From the NCBI GenBank assembly GCA_025964325.1, contig JAOPZA010000131.1:1-52574 (forward strand): a stretch of DNA of 52,574 bases, in the 5' to 3' direction. Position 1 is the stretch's first letter. Each line of letters begins with the position of its first letter. Shown here in pieces: positions 31,724 through 44,061 of this stretch. This DNA is from Conexibacter sp. (GTDB lineage Bacteria > Actinomycetota > Thermoleophilia > Solirubrobacterales > Solirubrobacteraceae). The translations under genes and the position numbers were made by a program. The notes beneath the pieces were generated by a model that saw only the letters and a program-made list of their open reading frames with translations, was not told where the DNA came from and searched no databases.

Positions 31724-32794
31724 GTGCCCCGGACCCGCCGCGTCGACTGCTCCTCCCCCGGCATCGTCCGCGTGCGCCGCGGACGCGGCTTCGCCTACCT
31801 CGACCCCGACGGCGAGCGCGTCGGCGACCCGGAGCTGCTCGACCGCATCCGCGGCCTCGCGATCCCGCCGGCCTGGACCGACGTCTGGATCTGCGGCGAC
31901 GCCCGCGGGCACATCCAGGCGACCGGGATCGACGCGGCCGGGCGCAAGCAGTACCGCTACCACGACGACTGGCGGCGCCGCCGCGACCAGGCGAAGTTCG
32001 ACGCGATGGTCGAGTTCGCGCGCGTGCTGCCGCGGCTGCGCCGGCGCGTCGGCGAGGACCTCGAGCGCGACGCCGTCGACCGGCAGCGCGTGCTCGCCTG
32101 CGCCGTGCGGCTGCTCGACATCGGCTTCTTCCGCATCGGCAGCGAGGACTACGCCGCGCGCAACGAGACCTACGGACTGACGACGCTGCTCAAGCGCCAC
32201 GTGCGCGTGCAGGACGAGCTGGTCCGCTTCGACTACCCCGCCAAGCACGGCGTGCGGCGCGTCCAGCAGGTCGCCGATCCGGAGGTCCGCGAGCTCGTCG
32301 GCGCGCTCAAGCGACGCCGCGGCGGCGGCGCCGAGCTGCTCGCCTGGAAGGAGCGGGGCCGCTGGGTCGACGTGCGCGCCGACGACGTCAACGCCTACAT
32401 CAAGGACGTGACCGGAGGCGACTTCACGGCGAAGGACTTCCGCACTTGGAACGCGACCGCGCTGGCGGCCGTCGCGCTCGCCGTCAAGGCCCACGACGCG
32501 ACGACGCGCAGCTCCCGCAAGCGGATCGTCACGGCCGCGATCGGAGAGGTCGCGCTGTACCTCGGCAACACGCCGGCCGTCTGCCGCGGCTCCTACGTCG
32601 ACCCGCGCGTGATCGATCGCTTCGCCTCCGGCCTCACGATCGCCGACGCGCTCGCCGAGCCGGCCGAGCCCGATCCTGACGCTCCGGTCGACGAACGCCC
32701 CGTCGACGACCGCGTGCGCCGCGCCGTGCTCGACCTGATCGCCGGCGACGAGGAGGCCGCAGGCGTCGAGCGGGTCGCGCCGCTGGCGGCGTGA
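31724..32794 (+). CDS. DNA topoisomerase IB (poxvirus/bacterial type)
   Basis: A 356-aa type IB enzyme that relaxes both supercoil signs through a 3'-phosphotyrosine. N-terminal domain: GFAYLDPDGERVGDPELL and IPPAWTDVWICGD. Catalytic domain: the Arg in FRIGSEDYAARNETYGLTT, Lys/Arg in KDFRTWNAT, and the active Tyr in RGSYVDPRVID. The length is usual for bacterial members. It starts at GTG 31724. An acidic C-terminal tail follows. Bacterial TopIB genes are sporadic and probably acquired. I saw no other mobile feature here. Confidence 0.93.
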   Translation: MPRTRRVDCSSPGIVRVRRGRGFAYLDPDGERVGDPELLDRIRGLAIPPAWTDVWICGDARGHIQATGIDAAGRKQYRYHDDWRRRRDQAKFDAMVEFARVLPRLRRRVGEDLERDAVDRQRVLACAVRLLDIGFFRIGSEDYAARNETYGLTTLLKRHVRVQDELVRFDYPAKHGVRRVQQVADPEVRELVGALKRRRGGGAELLAWKERGRWVDVRADDVNAYIKDVTGGDFTAKDFRTWNATALAAVALAVKAHDATTRSSRKRIVTAAIGEVALYLGNTPAVCRGSYVDPRVIDRFASGLTIADALAEPAEPDPDAPVDERPVDDRVRRAVLDLIAGDEEAAGVERVAPLAA

Positions 32795-32949
32795 GGCGGG
32801 GCCGCCGCGTGCCCGGCGCGCGAATTCACACACACCTGGGGTGGAACCCCGCAGAAGCGGCGGTAGGGTCGCGTCCATGACGATTCCCGCGCACATCGCC
32901 GAGCTGCCGGAGGCCCGCCATCGACGTGATCGAGCTCGGCTGACCGGAC
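32795..32949. other. Short intergenic stretch with a small hairpin and an ORF-like scrap
   Basis: A GGGGT-GGA-ACCCC hairpin lies at about 32837-32849. At 32878 an ATG opens MTIPAHIAELPEAR. After a one-base shift the text reads as AIDVIELG and a stop at 32941-32943. This looks like the two ends of a deleted gene, but it is too short to prove. Confidence 0.25.
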
Positions 32950-33648
32950 TCAGGCCCGCCGCCGGCGCTCGATGCCGCGGCGCGTCAGGTCGCGGGCGAG
33001 CTGGGCGGCGTGTGCGGTGAGCGCGTAGCGGGCCGCGCCGCGGGCGCTGTCGTCTGGGTCGCAGAGCACCGAGGGTCGCTGCGGGACGGCGATGCCGGCC
33101 GCCTCGAGAGCGGCCGCGGCGCGGTCGGCGATCTCCAGCTGACCGCGCGCCGTCGGATGCACCGCGTCGGGCAGCACGAGCTGCCAGCCGGCCAGGTCCG
33201 CCAGGTCGACGACGACGGCGCGCTGCTCCCGCGCGCGGCGGGTGATGATCGCGTTCGCCTCCCCCACCTTCGCCGCTCCCGCCCGCGGCCGCCCGAGGTC
33301 GAGCGGGATCGTCGCGACCGCGAGCTGGTCGGCGTGCGCGGACAGCGAGGCCAGGACCCGCCCCAGGTCGGCGTCGAAGGCCTCGGCCGACCACGCCACG
33401 TCGCGGACGTCGTTGACGCCGGCATAGCAGCAGGCGAGGTCGTAGCGGACCTGCACCCGGGGCAACTGCTCGCGCACCAGGTCGGCGACGACGGCGCCGT
33501 CGCGCGCGAGGTTCGTGTAGGGCAGCTCGAGCGCCTGCGCCAGCCACAGCGCCCACGAGCGCGCCGGGACGCCGAGCATCGGATCGCCGTTCCCGTTCGT
33601 GATCGAGTCGCCGACGGCGAGCAGACCGAGGCGGCACGTCTCGCTCAC
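32950..33648 (-). CDS. SGNH/GDSL-type esterase, coupled to malQ
   Basis: A 232-aa alpha/beta hydrolase of the SGNH clan, without signal peptide. Block I is [12 protein letters not shown] with the Ser nucleophile, block III is [12 protein letters not shown] with the Asn, and block V is [19 protein letters not shown] with the Asp-x-x-His pair; the oxyanion Gly lies in the [10 protein letters not shown] region. GTG 33648 overlaps the TGA of malQ, so it is translated with the 4-alpha-glucanotransferase. An acyl-carbohydrate or lipid ester is the likely substrate type. Cytosolic location and coupling suggest deacylation of a glucan or glucoside, which is inference. Confidence 0.9.
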   Translation of the reverse strand: MSETCRLGLLAVGDSITNGNGDPMLGVPARSWALWLAQALELPYTNLARDGAVVADLVREQLPRVQVRYDLACCYAGVNDVRDVAWSAEAFDADLGRVLASLSAHADQLAVATIPLDLGRPRAGAAKVGEANAIITRRAREQRAVVVDLADLAGWQLVLPDAVHPTARGQLEIADRAAAALEAAGIAVPQRPSVLCDPDDSARGAARYALTAHAAQLARDLTRRGIERRRRA

Positions 33649-34910
33649 GGCCGCCCCGCTCGCAAGCGCCCCGATTCCGCCGTGAGGGCCCGCAGTCGCT
33701 CCGCTGCCGCGGCCGTCAGCTGCCCGCGCGCGAGCTGCCAGCGCCAGTTCCCCGCCGCCCTCCCGGGCGTGTTCATCCGCGCGGCCGAGCCGAGCCCGAG
33801 CACGTCCTGCGCCTGCGTCATCGCGAGCGCGCTGGGCGAGGAGAAGCCGAGCCGCATCAGCCCCCACGCCGGCTCGTCGTCGCCGAAGCCGGCGCCCCGC
33901 AGCGCGTCGAGCACCACGTCGCGCGCGGCCGGGGCGAGCGACTCCCACCAGCCCGGCAGCGTGTCGCTGTCGTGCGTGCCGGTGTACACGACCCCCAGCT
34001 CCTCCTGGGCCTCGAGCCGGTTGAGGTTCGCCGCGTCGCCGTCGAAGGCGAACTGCAGGACCGTCATCCCGGGGAAGCCGAGCCGGTGGCGCAGGCGCTC
34101 GACCGGCGGCGTGATCACGCCGAGGTTCTCGGCGATCACCGGCAGCGCGCCCAGCTCCGCTCGCGCGGCCTCGAAGACGGCGGCGCCCGGCCCGCGTCTC
34201 CACGCTCCGCGCGCCGCCGTGCGCGCGCCCTCCGGCACCGCCCAGTAGGCGGTGAAGCCGCGGAAGTGGTCGATGCGGGCGACGTCGAACAGCTCGAACG
34301 TCCGCCGCAGCCGCTCGATCCACCAGCGGTATCCGCGCCGCCGCAGCGCCGGCCAGTCGTAGAGCGGGTTGCCCCACAGCTGGCCGTCGCGGGTGTAGGC
34401 GTCGGGCGGGGCGCCGGCGACCGCCCCGCCCTTGAACAGCTCTGGGAAGGCGCGGTGGTCGGCCGAGCCCGGCGCGACGTAGATCGGCAGGTCGCCGATC
34501 AGGCGGACGCCGCGCGCGGCCGCGTAGGCGCGCAGCGCGCCCCACTCGCGCGAGAAGCGGACCTGGTCCGCTGCCGCCCGCGGTCCGGCGTAGGCCTCCC
34601 ACGGCCCGATCCAGGACGCCTCGCGGCGGCGGAGCTCGTCGATCTCCTCCGGCGCCACCTCCGCCTTCGGGTCGGCCAGCAGCCCCGGCCAGGCGGCGAA
34701 CGCGGAGGCCGATCTGTACGGCGAGCGCTGGCGGTCGGGCGGCCCGAGCGGCAGCACCTGCCACCACGACTGGCCGGCCTCCGCGAGCCAGTCGACGAAC
34801 GCGAACGCGTCCGGGCCGAGGGTGCCCGACGGCAGCGACGTGACGTGGAGCTGGACGCCGCTGCTGCGCGGCAGCTCGAATGCGGCTCGTTCCATCTGTC
34901 GAGATTCCAT
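33645..34910 (-). CDS. malQ: 4-alpha-glucanotransferase (amylomaltase)
   Basis: A 421-aa GH77 enzyme that transfers glucan chains between maltooligosaccharides. Landmarks: [74 protein letters not shown], the nucleophile Asp in [10 protein letters not shown], the acid/base Glu in [11 protein letters not shown] and the third acid in [11 protein letters not shown]. It is shorter than Thermus MalQ (~500 aa), with trimmed peripheral loops but an intact catalytic core. Met 34910 or Met 34895 may be the true start; neither has a clear ribosome site. It diverges from glgE over ~52 bases, so both arms of the cluster probably share regulation. Confidence 0.93.
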   Translation of the reverse strand: MESRQMERAAFELPRSSGVQLHVTSLPSGTLGPDAFAFVDWLAEAGQSWWQVLPLGPPDRQRSPYRSASAFAAWPGLLADPKAEVAPEEIDELRRREASWIGPWEAYAGPRAAADQVRFSREWGALRAYAAARGVRLIGDLPIYVAPGSADHRAFPELFKGGAVAGAPPDAYTRDGQLWGNPLYDWPALRRRGYRWWIERLRRTFELFDVARIDHFRGFTAYWAVPEGARTAARGAWRRGPGAAVFEAARAELGALPVIAENLGVITPPVERLRHRLGFPGMTVLQFAFDGDAANLNRLEAQEELGVVYTGTHDSDTLPGWWESLAPAARDVVLDALRGAGFGDDEPAWGLMRLGFSSPSALAMTQAQDVLGLGSAARMNTPGRAAGNWRWQLARGQLTAAAAERLRALTAESGRLRAGRP

Positions 34911-34962
34911 GGTGTGAAGATTGTGGAAGCGTCCGTGGTTACAGGTGCGTCGACCGGGAAGC

Positions 34963-36921
34963 ATGCTGAGCGTGCCCCTCCGCCCGCCCGTCAATGCGCC
35001 ACCTCGCATCATCATCGAGCACCCGACGCCAGCGGTCGACGGAGGGCGTTACGCCGCCAAGCGCTGCGTCGGCGATCGCGTCGAGGTCGGCGCCGACGTC
35101 GTCCGCGACGGCCACGAGGCGCTGCGCGCGGTCGTCCGCTTCCGCCCCGAGCGCGAGCGCGGCTGGCGCGAGGCGCCGCTGACGCCGCCGGCGCGCGGAA
35201 GCGGCTCGACACGCTGGAGCGGCGGCTTCGAGGTGGACGCGGTCGGCCCCTGGCTCTGGACCGTGCTCGCCTGGAGCGACCCCTTCGAGTCGTGGCGCGA
35301 GGAGCTGACGCGCAAGCTCGCCGCCGGCGAGCGCGAGCTCGACAGCGAGCTGGCGGAGGGCGCCCAGCTGCTGGCCGCCGCCGCCGAGCGCGCGGCCGGC
35401 GACGGCGCCGGCGACGACCTCGAGGCGATCGCCCGCGCGCAGACGATCCTCGAATCCCCTGCGAGCAGCTTCGAGGAGCGCGACGACGCGGCGCTCTCGC
35501 CCGCCGTCGCGGAGGCCGTCGGCCGCCATCCCGACCTGCGCGACGCGGCCGAACTGGAGCGGCCGATCCCGCTCGACGTCGACCGCCTGCGGGCGCGCTT
35601 CGGCAGCTGGTACGAGCTCTTCCCGCGCTCGTGGGGTGGCTTCCGCGGCGTCGAGGACCAGCTCGACGCGCTCGCGGGGCTCGGCTTCGACGTGCTCTAC
35701 CTGCCGCCGATCCACCCGATCGGCGTGACGAACCGCAAGGGCGCCAACAACGCGCTCGCCGCCGGCCCCGACGATCCCGGCAGCCCGTGGGCGATCGGCA
35801 GCCGCGAGGGCGGCCACACTGCGGTCGACCCCGCGCTCGGCACGCTCGCCGACTTCGAGGCGCTGGTCGTCTCCGCGCGCGAGCGCGAGATCGACGTCGC
35901 GCTCGACTTCGCGATCAACTGCTCGGCCGACCACCCCTGGCTGACGGAGCATCCCGAGTGGTTCCACCATCGCCCGGACGGGACGCTGAAGTACGCCGAG
36001 AACCCGCCGAAGAAGTACCAGGACATCTACAACCTCAACTTCGACAGCGCGGACTGGCGCGGGCTGTGGGAGGCGCTGCGCGACGTCGTCCGCTTCTGGA
36101 TCGAGCGCGGCGTGCGGATCTTCCGCGTCGACAACCCGCACACGAAGCCGCTGCCGTTCTGGGAGTGGCTGATCCGCGGCGTCCACAAGGACCACCCGGA
36201 CGTGATCTTCCTGGCGGAGGCGTTCACCCACCGCTCGCTGATGCAGGCGCTGGCGAAGATCGGCTTCACCCAGTCCTACACCTACTTCACCTGGAAGAAC
36301 AGCCGCTGGGAGCTGTCGGAGTACGTCCGCGAACTGGCCGACGGCGAGGAGCGCGAGTACTTCCGCCCCAACTTCTTCGTCAACACGCCGGACATCCTGA
36401 CCGCCTACCTCCAGGAGGGCGGCCGGCCCGCCTTCGAGGCGCGGCTCGTGCTCGCCGCGACGCTCTCGCCCAGCTACGGGATCTACTCCGGGTTCGAGAA
36501 CCTCGAGGATCGCGCCGTCGCGCCGGGCTCGGAGGAGTACCTCGACTCGGAGAAGTACGAGACGAAGGCGCGCGCGCTCGACGGTCCGCTGCTGCCGCTC
36601 GTCGAGCGGCTCAACGCGATCCGGCGCGCCAGCCCGGCGCTGCAGCGGCTCGACGACGTCACCTTCCTCGAGACCGAGAACGACGCCCTGATCGCCTATG
36701 TCAAGCAGCGCGAGGAGAACGCGATCGTCGTCGTCGTGAACATCGACGCCGCGAACCCGCAGGAGGGCCTCGCGGTCGTGCCCCACGACCTCGGCCTGCC
36801 GCCCTCCTTCACGGTGACGGACCTGCTGACGGGCGAGCGCTTCGCCTGGGGCATCGGTCGCAACTTCGTCGGCCTCGATCCCGCCGCTCGCGTCGCCCAT
36901 GTGCTCCAGGTCACCACATGA
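34963..36921 (+). CDS. glgE: Alpha-1,4-glucan:maltose-1-phosphate maltosyltransferase
   Basis: A 652-aa GH13_3 enzyme that extends alpha-glucan by maltosyl units from maltose-1-phosphate. The N-terminal beta domain is about 1-110, a helical insert about 110-205, the catalytic barrel from ~205. The GlgE-specific phosphate/substrate stretches are [15 protein letters not shown] and [15 protein letters not shown]. Catalytic residues are Asp390 ([10 protein letters not shown]), Glu419 (FLAEAFTHR) and Asp477 ([11 protein letters not shown]), nearly the numbers known for Streptomyces GlgE (394, 423, 480). It heads the seven-gene plus-strand cluster. ATG 34963 has a GGGAAG site; a TTG at 34921 is a weaker alternative. 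Confidence 0.97.
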   Translation: MLSVPLRPPVNAPPRIIIEHPTPAVDGGRYAAKRCVGDRVEVGADVVRDGHEALRAVVRFRPERERGWREAPLTPPARGSGSTRWSGGFEVDAVGPWLWTVLAWSDPFESWREELTRKLAAGERELDSELAEGAQLLAAAAERAAGDGAGDDLEAIARAQTILESPASSFEERDDAALSPAVAEAVGRHPDLRDAAELERPIPLDVDRLRARFGSWYELFPRSWGGFRGVEDQLDALAGLGFDVLYLPPIHPIGVTNRKGANNALAAGPDDPGSPWAIGSREGGHTAVDPALGTLADFEALVVSAREREIDVALDFAINCSADHPWLTEHPEWFHHRPDGTLKYAENPPKKYQDIYNLNFDSADWRGLWEALRDVVRFWIERGVRIFRVDNPHTKPLPFWEWLIRGVHKDHPDVIFLAEAFTHRSLMQALAKIGFTQSYTYFTWKNSRWELSEYVRELADGEEREYFRPNFFVNTPDILTAYLQEGGRPAFEARLVLAATLSPSYGIYSGFENLEDRAVAPGSEEYLDSEKYETKARALDGPLLPLVERLNAIRRASPALQRLDDVTFLETENDALIAYVKQREENAIVVVVNIDAANPQEGLAVVPHDLGLPPSFTVTDLLTGERFAWGIGRNFVGLDPAARVAHVLQVTT

Positions 36922-36972
36922 CGGCGAAACCACTCGGACAGCGCCCTCGGGTTTCGGGCGAGATCTCGTCGA

Positions 36973-37004
36973 CGGAAGGCAAGCCCGCGGGGCGCGGCCT
37001 TCCG
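36973..37004 (+). other. Hairpin between glgE and treS
   Basis: CGGAAGGC (36973-36980) pairs perfectly with GCCTTCCG (36997-37004) around a 16-base GC loop. It sits in the 116 bases between the glgE stop and the preferred treS ATG 37038. A hairpin here favours reading this stretch as an intercistronic region, not as a TreS extension. Confidence 0.5.
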
Positions 37005-37037
37005 CAGGCTCCTCCTCGCGCCCGAGAAGATCCGCAG

Positions 37038-38729
37038 ATGCCGACGCGCACGTCGAGCCAGTGGTTCGAGTCGGATCCGCGCTGGTTCAAGACGGCGGTC
37101 TTCTACGAGATCCACGTGCGCGGCTTCTTCGACGCCGACGGCGACGGCTCGGGCGACTTCCGGGGGCTGATCGAGAAGCTCGACTACCTCGAGTGGCTCG
37201 GGATCGACTGCATCTGGCTGCTGCCGATGTACGCCTCGCCGCTGCGCGACGGCGGCTACGACATCGCCGACTTCTACCTCGTCCACCCCGACTACGGGAC
37301 CGTCGAGGACGTGCGCGCCTTCATCGACGCCGCCCACCAGCGCGGGATCCGCGTGATCGCGGACCTCGTGCTGAACCACACCTCGAGCGACCACCCCTGG
37401 TTCCAGGAGGCCCGTTCGAGAGCGGACTCGCCGAAGCGCAACTGGTATGTCTGGTCCGACACGGCCGAGCGCTACGAGGACGCGCGCATCATCTTCGTCG
37501 ACACCGAGTCCTCCAACTGGACGTGGGACCCGGTCGCCGGGCAGTACTACTGGCACCGCTTCTTCTCCCACCAGCCGGACCTCAACTTCGAGGAGCCGCA
37601 GGTCCAGGAGGCGATCCTCGACGTGATCAGGTTCTGGCTCGACCTCGGGCTCGACGGCTTCCGCCTCGACGCCGTCCCCTACCTGTTCGAGGAGGAGGGC
37701 ACGAACTGCGAGAACCTGCCGCGCACGCACGACTACCTGCGACGGCTGCGCGAGTACGTCGACGCCAACTACCCCGACCGCGTGCTGCTGGCCGAGGCGA
37801 ACCAGTGGCCGGCGGACGTGGTGCAGTACTTCGGCGACGGCGACGAGTGCCACATGGCGTTCCACTTCCCCGTCATGCCGCGCATGTTCATGGCGCTGCG
37901 TCGCGAGGAGGCCGCGCCGATGATCGAGATCCTGAACCAGACGCCGACGATCCCCGAGAACTGCCAGTGGGGCCTCTTCCTGCGCAACCACGACGAGCTG
38001 ACGCTCGAGATGGTGAGCGACGAGGAGCGCGACTACATGTACGCGGAGTACGCGAAGGATCCGCGCATGAAGCTCAACCTCGGAATCCGGCGGCGGCTCG
38101 CTCCGCTGCTCGACAAGGGCCGCGACGAGATCGAGCTGATGACGGCGATCCTCTTCTCGCTGCCGGGCAGCCCGATCCTGTACTACGGCGACGAGATCGA
38201 GATGGGCGACAACGTCTACCTCGGCGACCGCGACGGCGTCCGCACGCCGATGCAGTGGACGGGCGACCGCAACGCCGGCTTCTCGAAGGCCGACTGGGCG
38301 CAGCTCTACGCGCCGCCGCTGATGGACCCCGTCTACGGCTACCCGGCCGTGAACGTCGAGGCGTCGCTGCGGCTGTCGACCAGCCTGCTGCGGTGGGTCC
38401 GGCGCTTCATCGCGCTGCGCAAGGCGCACCCGGTCTTCGGCCTCGGCTCCTACGAGCCGCTGACGCCGAGCAACCCGAGAGTCTTCGCGCACGTGCGCAG
38501 ATACGAGGACGACATCGTGCTCTGCGTCCACAACCTCGCCCGCTCGGCGCAGGCGGTCGAGCTCGACCTGTCCGCGTTCGAGCGCCGCTACCCGGAGGAG
38601 ATGCTCGGACGCTCGCGCTTCCCGCGCATCGGCGAGCTGCCCTACCTGCTGACGCTCGCGCCGCGCGGCTTCTACTGGTTCCTGCTGAAGCGCGCGGAGG
38701 AGTACGCCGAGGACGATGTCGCCGGCTGA
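37038..38729 (+). CDS. treS: Trehalose synthase (maltose alpha-D-glucosyltransferase)
   Basis: A 563-aa GH13_16 enzyme that interconverts trehalose and maltose. The family start [20 protein letters not shown] comes ~19 residues in. Catalytic Asp211 is in [10 protein letters not shown], Glu253 in [12 protein letters not shown] and Asp319 in [12 protein letters not shown]; a calcium-loop-like [10 protein letters not shown] is near the start. The C-terminal beta domain (about 470-563) closes it. An in-frame ATG at 36918 overlaps the glgE stop (ATGA) and would add 40 low-complexity residues; I prefer 37038 because the family begins there. It is not fused to maltokinase, which follows as the next gene, overlapping by 14 bases. 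Confidence 0.95.
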   Translation: MPTRTSSQWFESDPRWFKTAVFYEIHVRGFFDADGDGSGDFRGLIEKLDYLEWLGIDCIWLLPMYASPLRDGGYDIADFYLVHPDYGTVEDVRAFIDAAHQRGIRVIADLVLNHTSSDHPWFQEARSRADSPKRNWYVWSDTAERYEDARIIFVDTESSNWTWDPVAGQYYWHRFFSHQPDLNFEEPQVQEAILDVIRFWLDLGLDGFRLDAVPYLFEEEGTNCENLPRTHDYLRRLREYVDANYPDRVLLAEANQWPADVVQYFGDGDECHMAFHFPVMPRMFMALRREEAAPMIEILNQTPTIPENCQWGLFLRNHDELTLEMVSDEERDYMYAEYAKDPRMKLNLGIRRRLAPLLDKGRDEIELMTAILFSLPGSPILYYGDEIEMGDNVYLGDRDGVRTPMQWTGDRNAGFSKADWAQLYAPPLMDPVYGYPAVNVEASLRLSTSLLRWVRRFIALRKAHPVFGLGSYEPLTPSNPRVFAHVRRYEDDIVLCVHNLARSAQAVELDLSAFERRYPEEMLGRSRFPRIGELPYLLTLAPRGFYWFLLKRAEEYAEDDVAG

Positions 38730-40137
38730 GTCCCACACCGACGTCCCGCAGGCGGTCGCCGCCGGCGAGCTCGGCTTCCTCGACGAGCAGTGCGTCGGCG
38801 AGTGGGTCGTGCGCCAGCGCTGGTTCGGCGCCAAGGCCACCGAGCTGGGACGGCTCGAGCTGCTCGAGGCGCTGCCGCTGAGCGAGGAGCCGCCGCTCGC
38901 GATCGCGCTGGTCGAGGTGCGCCAGCCCTCCGGCACGCACGAGCTCTACCAGCTGCCGCTCGGCTTCCGCCCGGTCGCCGAGCGCTGGTCGCGCGGCGTG
39001 ATCTGCGAGGCCGCCGGCTGGACCGTCTACGACGCGCTCGCCGATCCGGCCGAGACGAGGACGCTCGCGCGCCTCGCCGTCGGCGAGCAGGTGCTCGCCT
39101 CGGGTCGAGCGCGGATGGCGTTCCACCTCGTCGACGAGGCGCGCCAGCCGCCGCCGCTGTCGAACGTGCGGGCGGTCGGCGCGGAGCAGTCGAACACGTC
39201 GCTCGTCTTCGACGACCGCCTGATCATGAAGCTGTTCCGCCGCATCGAGCCGGGCCCCAACCCCGAGCTCGAGATGCTGCGCTTCCTCGACGCCCACGGC
39301 TTCCCCAACATCGCGCCGCTGGTCGGCTGGGCCGAGTACGCGAGCGAATCGATCTCGGCGACGCTCGCGATCGTCCAGGAGTTCGTCGCCGGCGGGCGCG
39401 ACGGCTGGGAGCTGGCGCTCGAGGAGCTGGCCGCGAACCCGGCGCGGTTCGTCGAGCGCCTGCGCGAGCTGGGCGCGGTGACCGGCCGCATGCACAGCGT
39501 GCTCGGCTCCGACTCGGCCGATCCCGACTTCAGCGCGGAGGAGCCGAGCAGCGAGGCGCTCGCACTGCTGATCGCCTCGATCGACGAGGAGATCGAGCAG
39601 GTCTTCGCCGGCCTCCCGAACCGACCCGAGCTGGGGCCGATCGCCGGACGCGGCGGGGAGGTGCGGGACGGCCTCGACAGGATCGCCCGCATCAGCGCGG
39701 GCGGCCGCTCGATCCGCACCCACGGCGACCTCCACCTCGGCCAGACGCTGCTGGGCCCCGACGACCGCTGGATCGTCCTCGACTTCGAGGGCGAGCCGGC
39801 GCGGTCGCTGATCGAGCGGCGCCACCGGCGATCGCCACTGCGCGACGTCGCCGGGATGCTGCGCTCGTTCGCCTACGCGGCCGCCGCCTCGGAGCTGCAG
39901 CACGGCGTCAGACCGCCCGCGGGCTGGGAGCAGCGGGCCCGCGACGCGTACCTCGAGGGGTACCTGTCGGAAGCCGATCCGAGCCTGCTGCCGGCCGGCG
40001 CCGAGGCGACCCGCCGGCTGCTGACGATCTTCGAGCTGGAGAAGGCCGTCTACGAGCTGCGCTACGAGCTCGACCACCGGCCCGACTGGGTCGCGATCCC
40101 CGTCGCGGCGATCGCCCGACTGCTCGAAGATCAGTGA
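38716..40137 (+). CDS. mak: Maltokinase
   Basis: A 473-aa kinase phosphorylating maltose to maltose-1-phosphate with ATP, the GlgE substrate (Pep2/Mak family, aminoglycoside-kinase fold). The N-terminal cap has [20 protein letters not shown], typical of the family. The nucleotide-binding half has [20 protein letters not shown]. The catalytic loop is [14 protein letters not shown] and the metal-binding [13 protein letters not shown]. The C-terminal helices include [16 protein letters not shown] and YELDHRPDW. Start ATG 38716 lies inside treS, so the two are coupled; substrate could pass from TreS to Mak. Confidence 0.95.
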   Translation: MSPAESHTDVPQAVAAGELGFLDEQCVGEWVVRQRWFGAKATELGRLELLEALPLSEEPPLAIALVEVRQPSGTHELYQLPLGFRPVAERWSRGVICEAAGWTVYDALADPAETRTLARLAVGEQVLASGRARMAFHLVDEARQPPPLSNVRAVGAEQSNTSLVFDDRLIMKLFRRIEPGPNPELEMLRFLDAHGFPNIAPLVGWAEYASESISATLAIVQEFVAGGRDGWELALEELAANPARFVERLRELGAVTGRMHSVLGSDSADPDFSAEEPSSEALALLIASIDEEIEQVFAGLPNRPELGPIAGRGGEVRDGLDRIARISAGGRSIRTHGDLHLGQTLLGPDDRWIVLDFEGEPARSLIERRHRRSPLRDVAGMLRSFAYAAAASELQHGVRPPAGWEQRARDAYLEGYLSEADPSLLPAGAEATRRLLTIFELEKAVYELRYELDHRPDWVAIPVAAIARLLEDQ

Positions 40138-40168
40138 GACGTTCGTGCGCACGATCGGAGGTCCCGTC

Positions 40169-42342
<2,174 letters not shown>

Positions 42343-42346
<4 letters not shown>

Positions 42347-44061
42347 CGAGCTATCCGTGGGAGGACCCGCTCGGGGCGCGTCCGCTCTCCGAGGGCGGCG
42401 TCGAGCTGCGCGTGTGGGCGCCGAGGGCCGCGGTCGTGACGGCGCGCGTCGGCGCGCGCGAGCACGTGCTCGAGCCCGTCGCGCACGGCATCTGGCAGGC
42501 GCGCGTCGACGCGCGCCGGGGCGAGGAGTACGCGTTCGTGCTCGACGGCGGCGAGGAGCTGCCCGACCCCGCCTCGCGTGCGCAGCCGCACGGGCTGCGG
42601 GGCCGCTCGCGGATCGTCGACACCGCCGCGTTCGCGTGGAGCGACGCGGCCTGGAGCGGCGTGCCGGCGGAGGACCTCGTGCTCTACGAGCTGCACGTCG
42701 GCACGTTCACGCCCGCGGGCACGTTCGACGCCGCGATCGCCGAGCTGCCGCGCCTGCGGGCGCTCGGCGTGACGGCGATCGAGGTGATGCCGATCGCCGA
42801 GTTCCCGGGCGTCCGCGGCTGGGGCTACGACGGTGTCTACCTGTCCGCCGCGCAGTCGTCCTACGGTGGACCCGAGGGCTTCCAGCGGCTCGTCGACGCC
42901 GCCCACCGCGCCGGTCTCGCGGTCGTGCTCGACGTCGTCTACAACCACGTCGGCGCGTCCGGCCGGAACGCCTTCGAGGCGTTCGGCCCTTACTTCACCG
43001 CCAAGCACGAGACCTTCTGGGGCGGCGCGATCAACTACGACGACGCGCAGTGCGACCCGGTCCGCGAATGGGTCCTGCAGAGCGCCGAGGGCTGGGTCCG
43101 CGAGTTCCACGTCGACGGGCTGCGGCTCGACGCGATCCACGCGATCTTCGACGACGGCGCACGACCGCTCCTGGCCGAGCTGTCGGAGCGCGTCCAGGCG
43201 GTCCGGCCGAACGTCGTCGTGATCGCCGAGAGCGGCCTCAACGATCCGCGCGTGATCCGCCCGCGCGACCAGGGCGGCCTCGGCCACGACGCCCAGTGGG
43301 CCGACGACTTCCACCACGCGCTGCACGCGCTGCTGACCGGCGAGCGCGACGGCTACTACGCCGACTTCGGCGCCGTCGCCGACCTCGCGAAGGCCTTCCG
43401 GCGTCCGTTCGTCCACGACGGCAGCTGGTCGCAGTTCCGCCGCCGGCGCTTCGGCGCGCCGGCCGGCGACCGCCCGCCCCACCAGTTCGTCGTCTTCGCG
43501 CAGAACCACGACCAGGTCGGCAACCGCGCCTTCGGCGACCGGCTGGCGGCGGAGCTGCGGCCGCTGGCCGCGTTCTGCCTGCTGCTCTCGCCCTTCACGC
43601 CGATGCTGTTCATGGGCGAGGAGTACGGCGAGCCGGCACCCTTCCAGTTCTTCACCGACCACATCGACGAGGAGATCGCGGTGGCAACACGCGAGGGCCG
43701 ACGGCGCGAGTTCGCCGCATTCGCCGCATTCGCCCAGGACGTCCCCGACCCGCAGGAGGTCGCGACGTTCGAGCGCTCGAAGCTCACGCGCCGGGAGGAT
43801 CCCGCGGTGCGCGACCTCTACGCCCGCCTGCTGGAGCTGCGCGCGCAGCTGCCGCGCGAGGAGGTCGGCACGCGCCACGACGAGGACGGCCGCTGGCTGC
43901 TCGTCGCCCGGGGGGACTGGCGGATCGCCGCCAACTTCGCCTCAGAGCCGCGGGCGCTGCCGGCGGACGGCGCCACCGAGGTCGTCCTCGCGACGCATAC
44001 GGCGCAGCTCGACGGCGACCGCGTGACGCTGCCGCCACGCGCCGGAGCGCTGCTGCGATGA
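42343..44061 (+). CDS. treZ: Maltooligosyltrehalose trehalohydrolase
   Basis: A 572-aa GH13_10 enzyme that releases trehalose from the end of maltooligosyl-trehalose. An N-terminal beta domain (about 1-95, LRVWAPRAAVVTARV) precedes the barrel with LYELHVGTFTPAGTFDAAI. Catalytic Asp263 is in FHVDGLRLDAIHAI, Glu296 in VVIAESGLNDPRV, and the third acid in VFAQNHDQVGNRAFGDRL. It also has LFMGEEYGEPAPFQFFTDH, which is typical of TreZ. It overlaps glgB and glgX by ATGA at both ends. Confidence 0.96.

Noticed and set aside
34921-36933. Very long minus-strand open frames opposite glgE, treS, glgX and treY
   Set aside because: High-GC antisense shadows; the plus-strand frames hold intact GH13 motifs and catalytic residues.
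36918-37037. 40-residue N-terminal extension of TreS from the ATGA at the glgE stop
   Set aside because: Low-complexity sequence containing a perfect 8-bp hairpin, and family similarity begins only after 37038; left as an alternative start.
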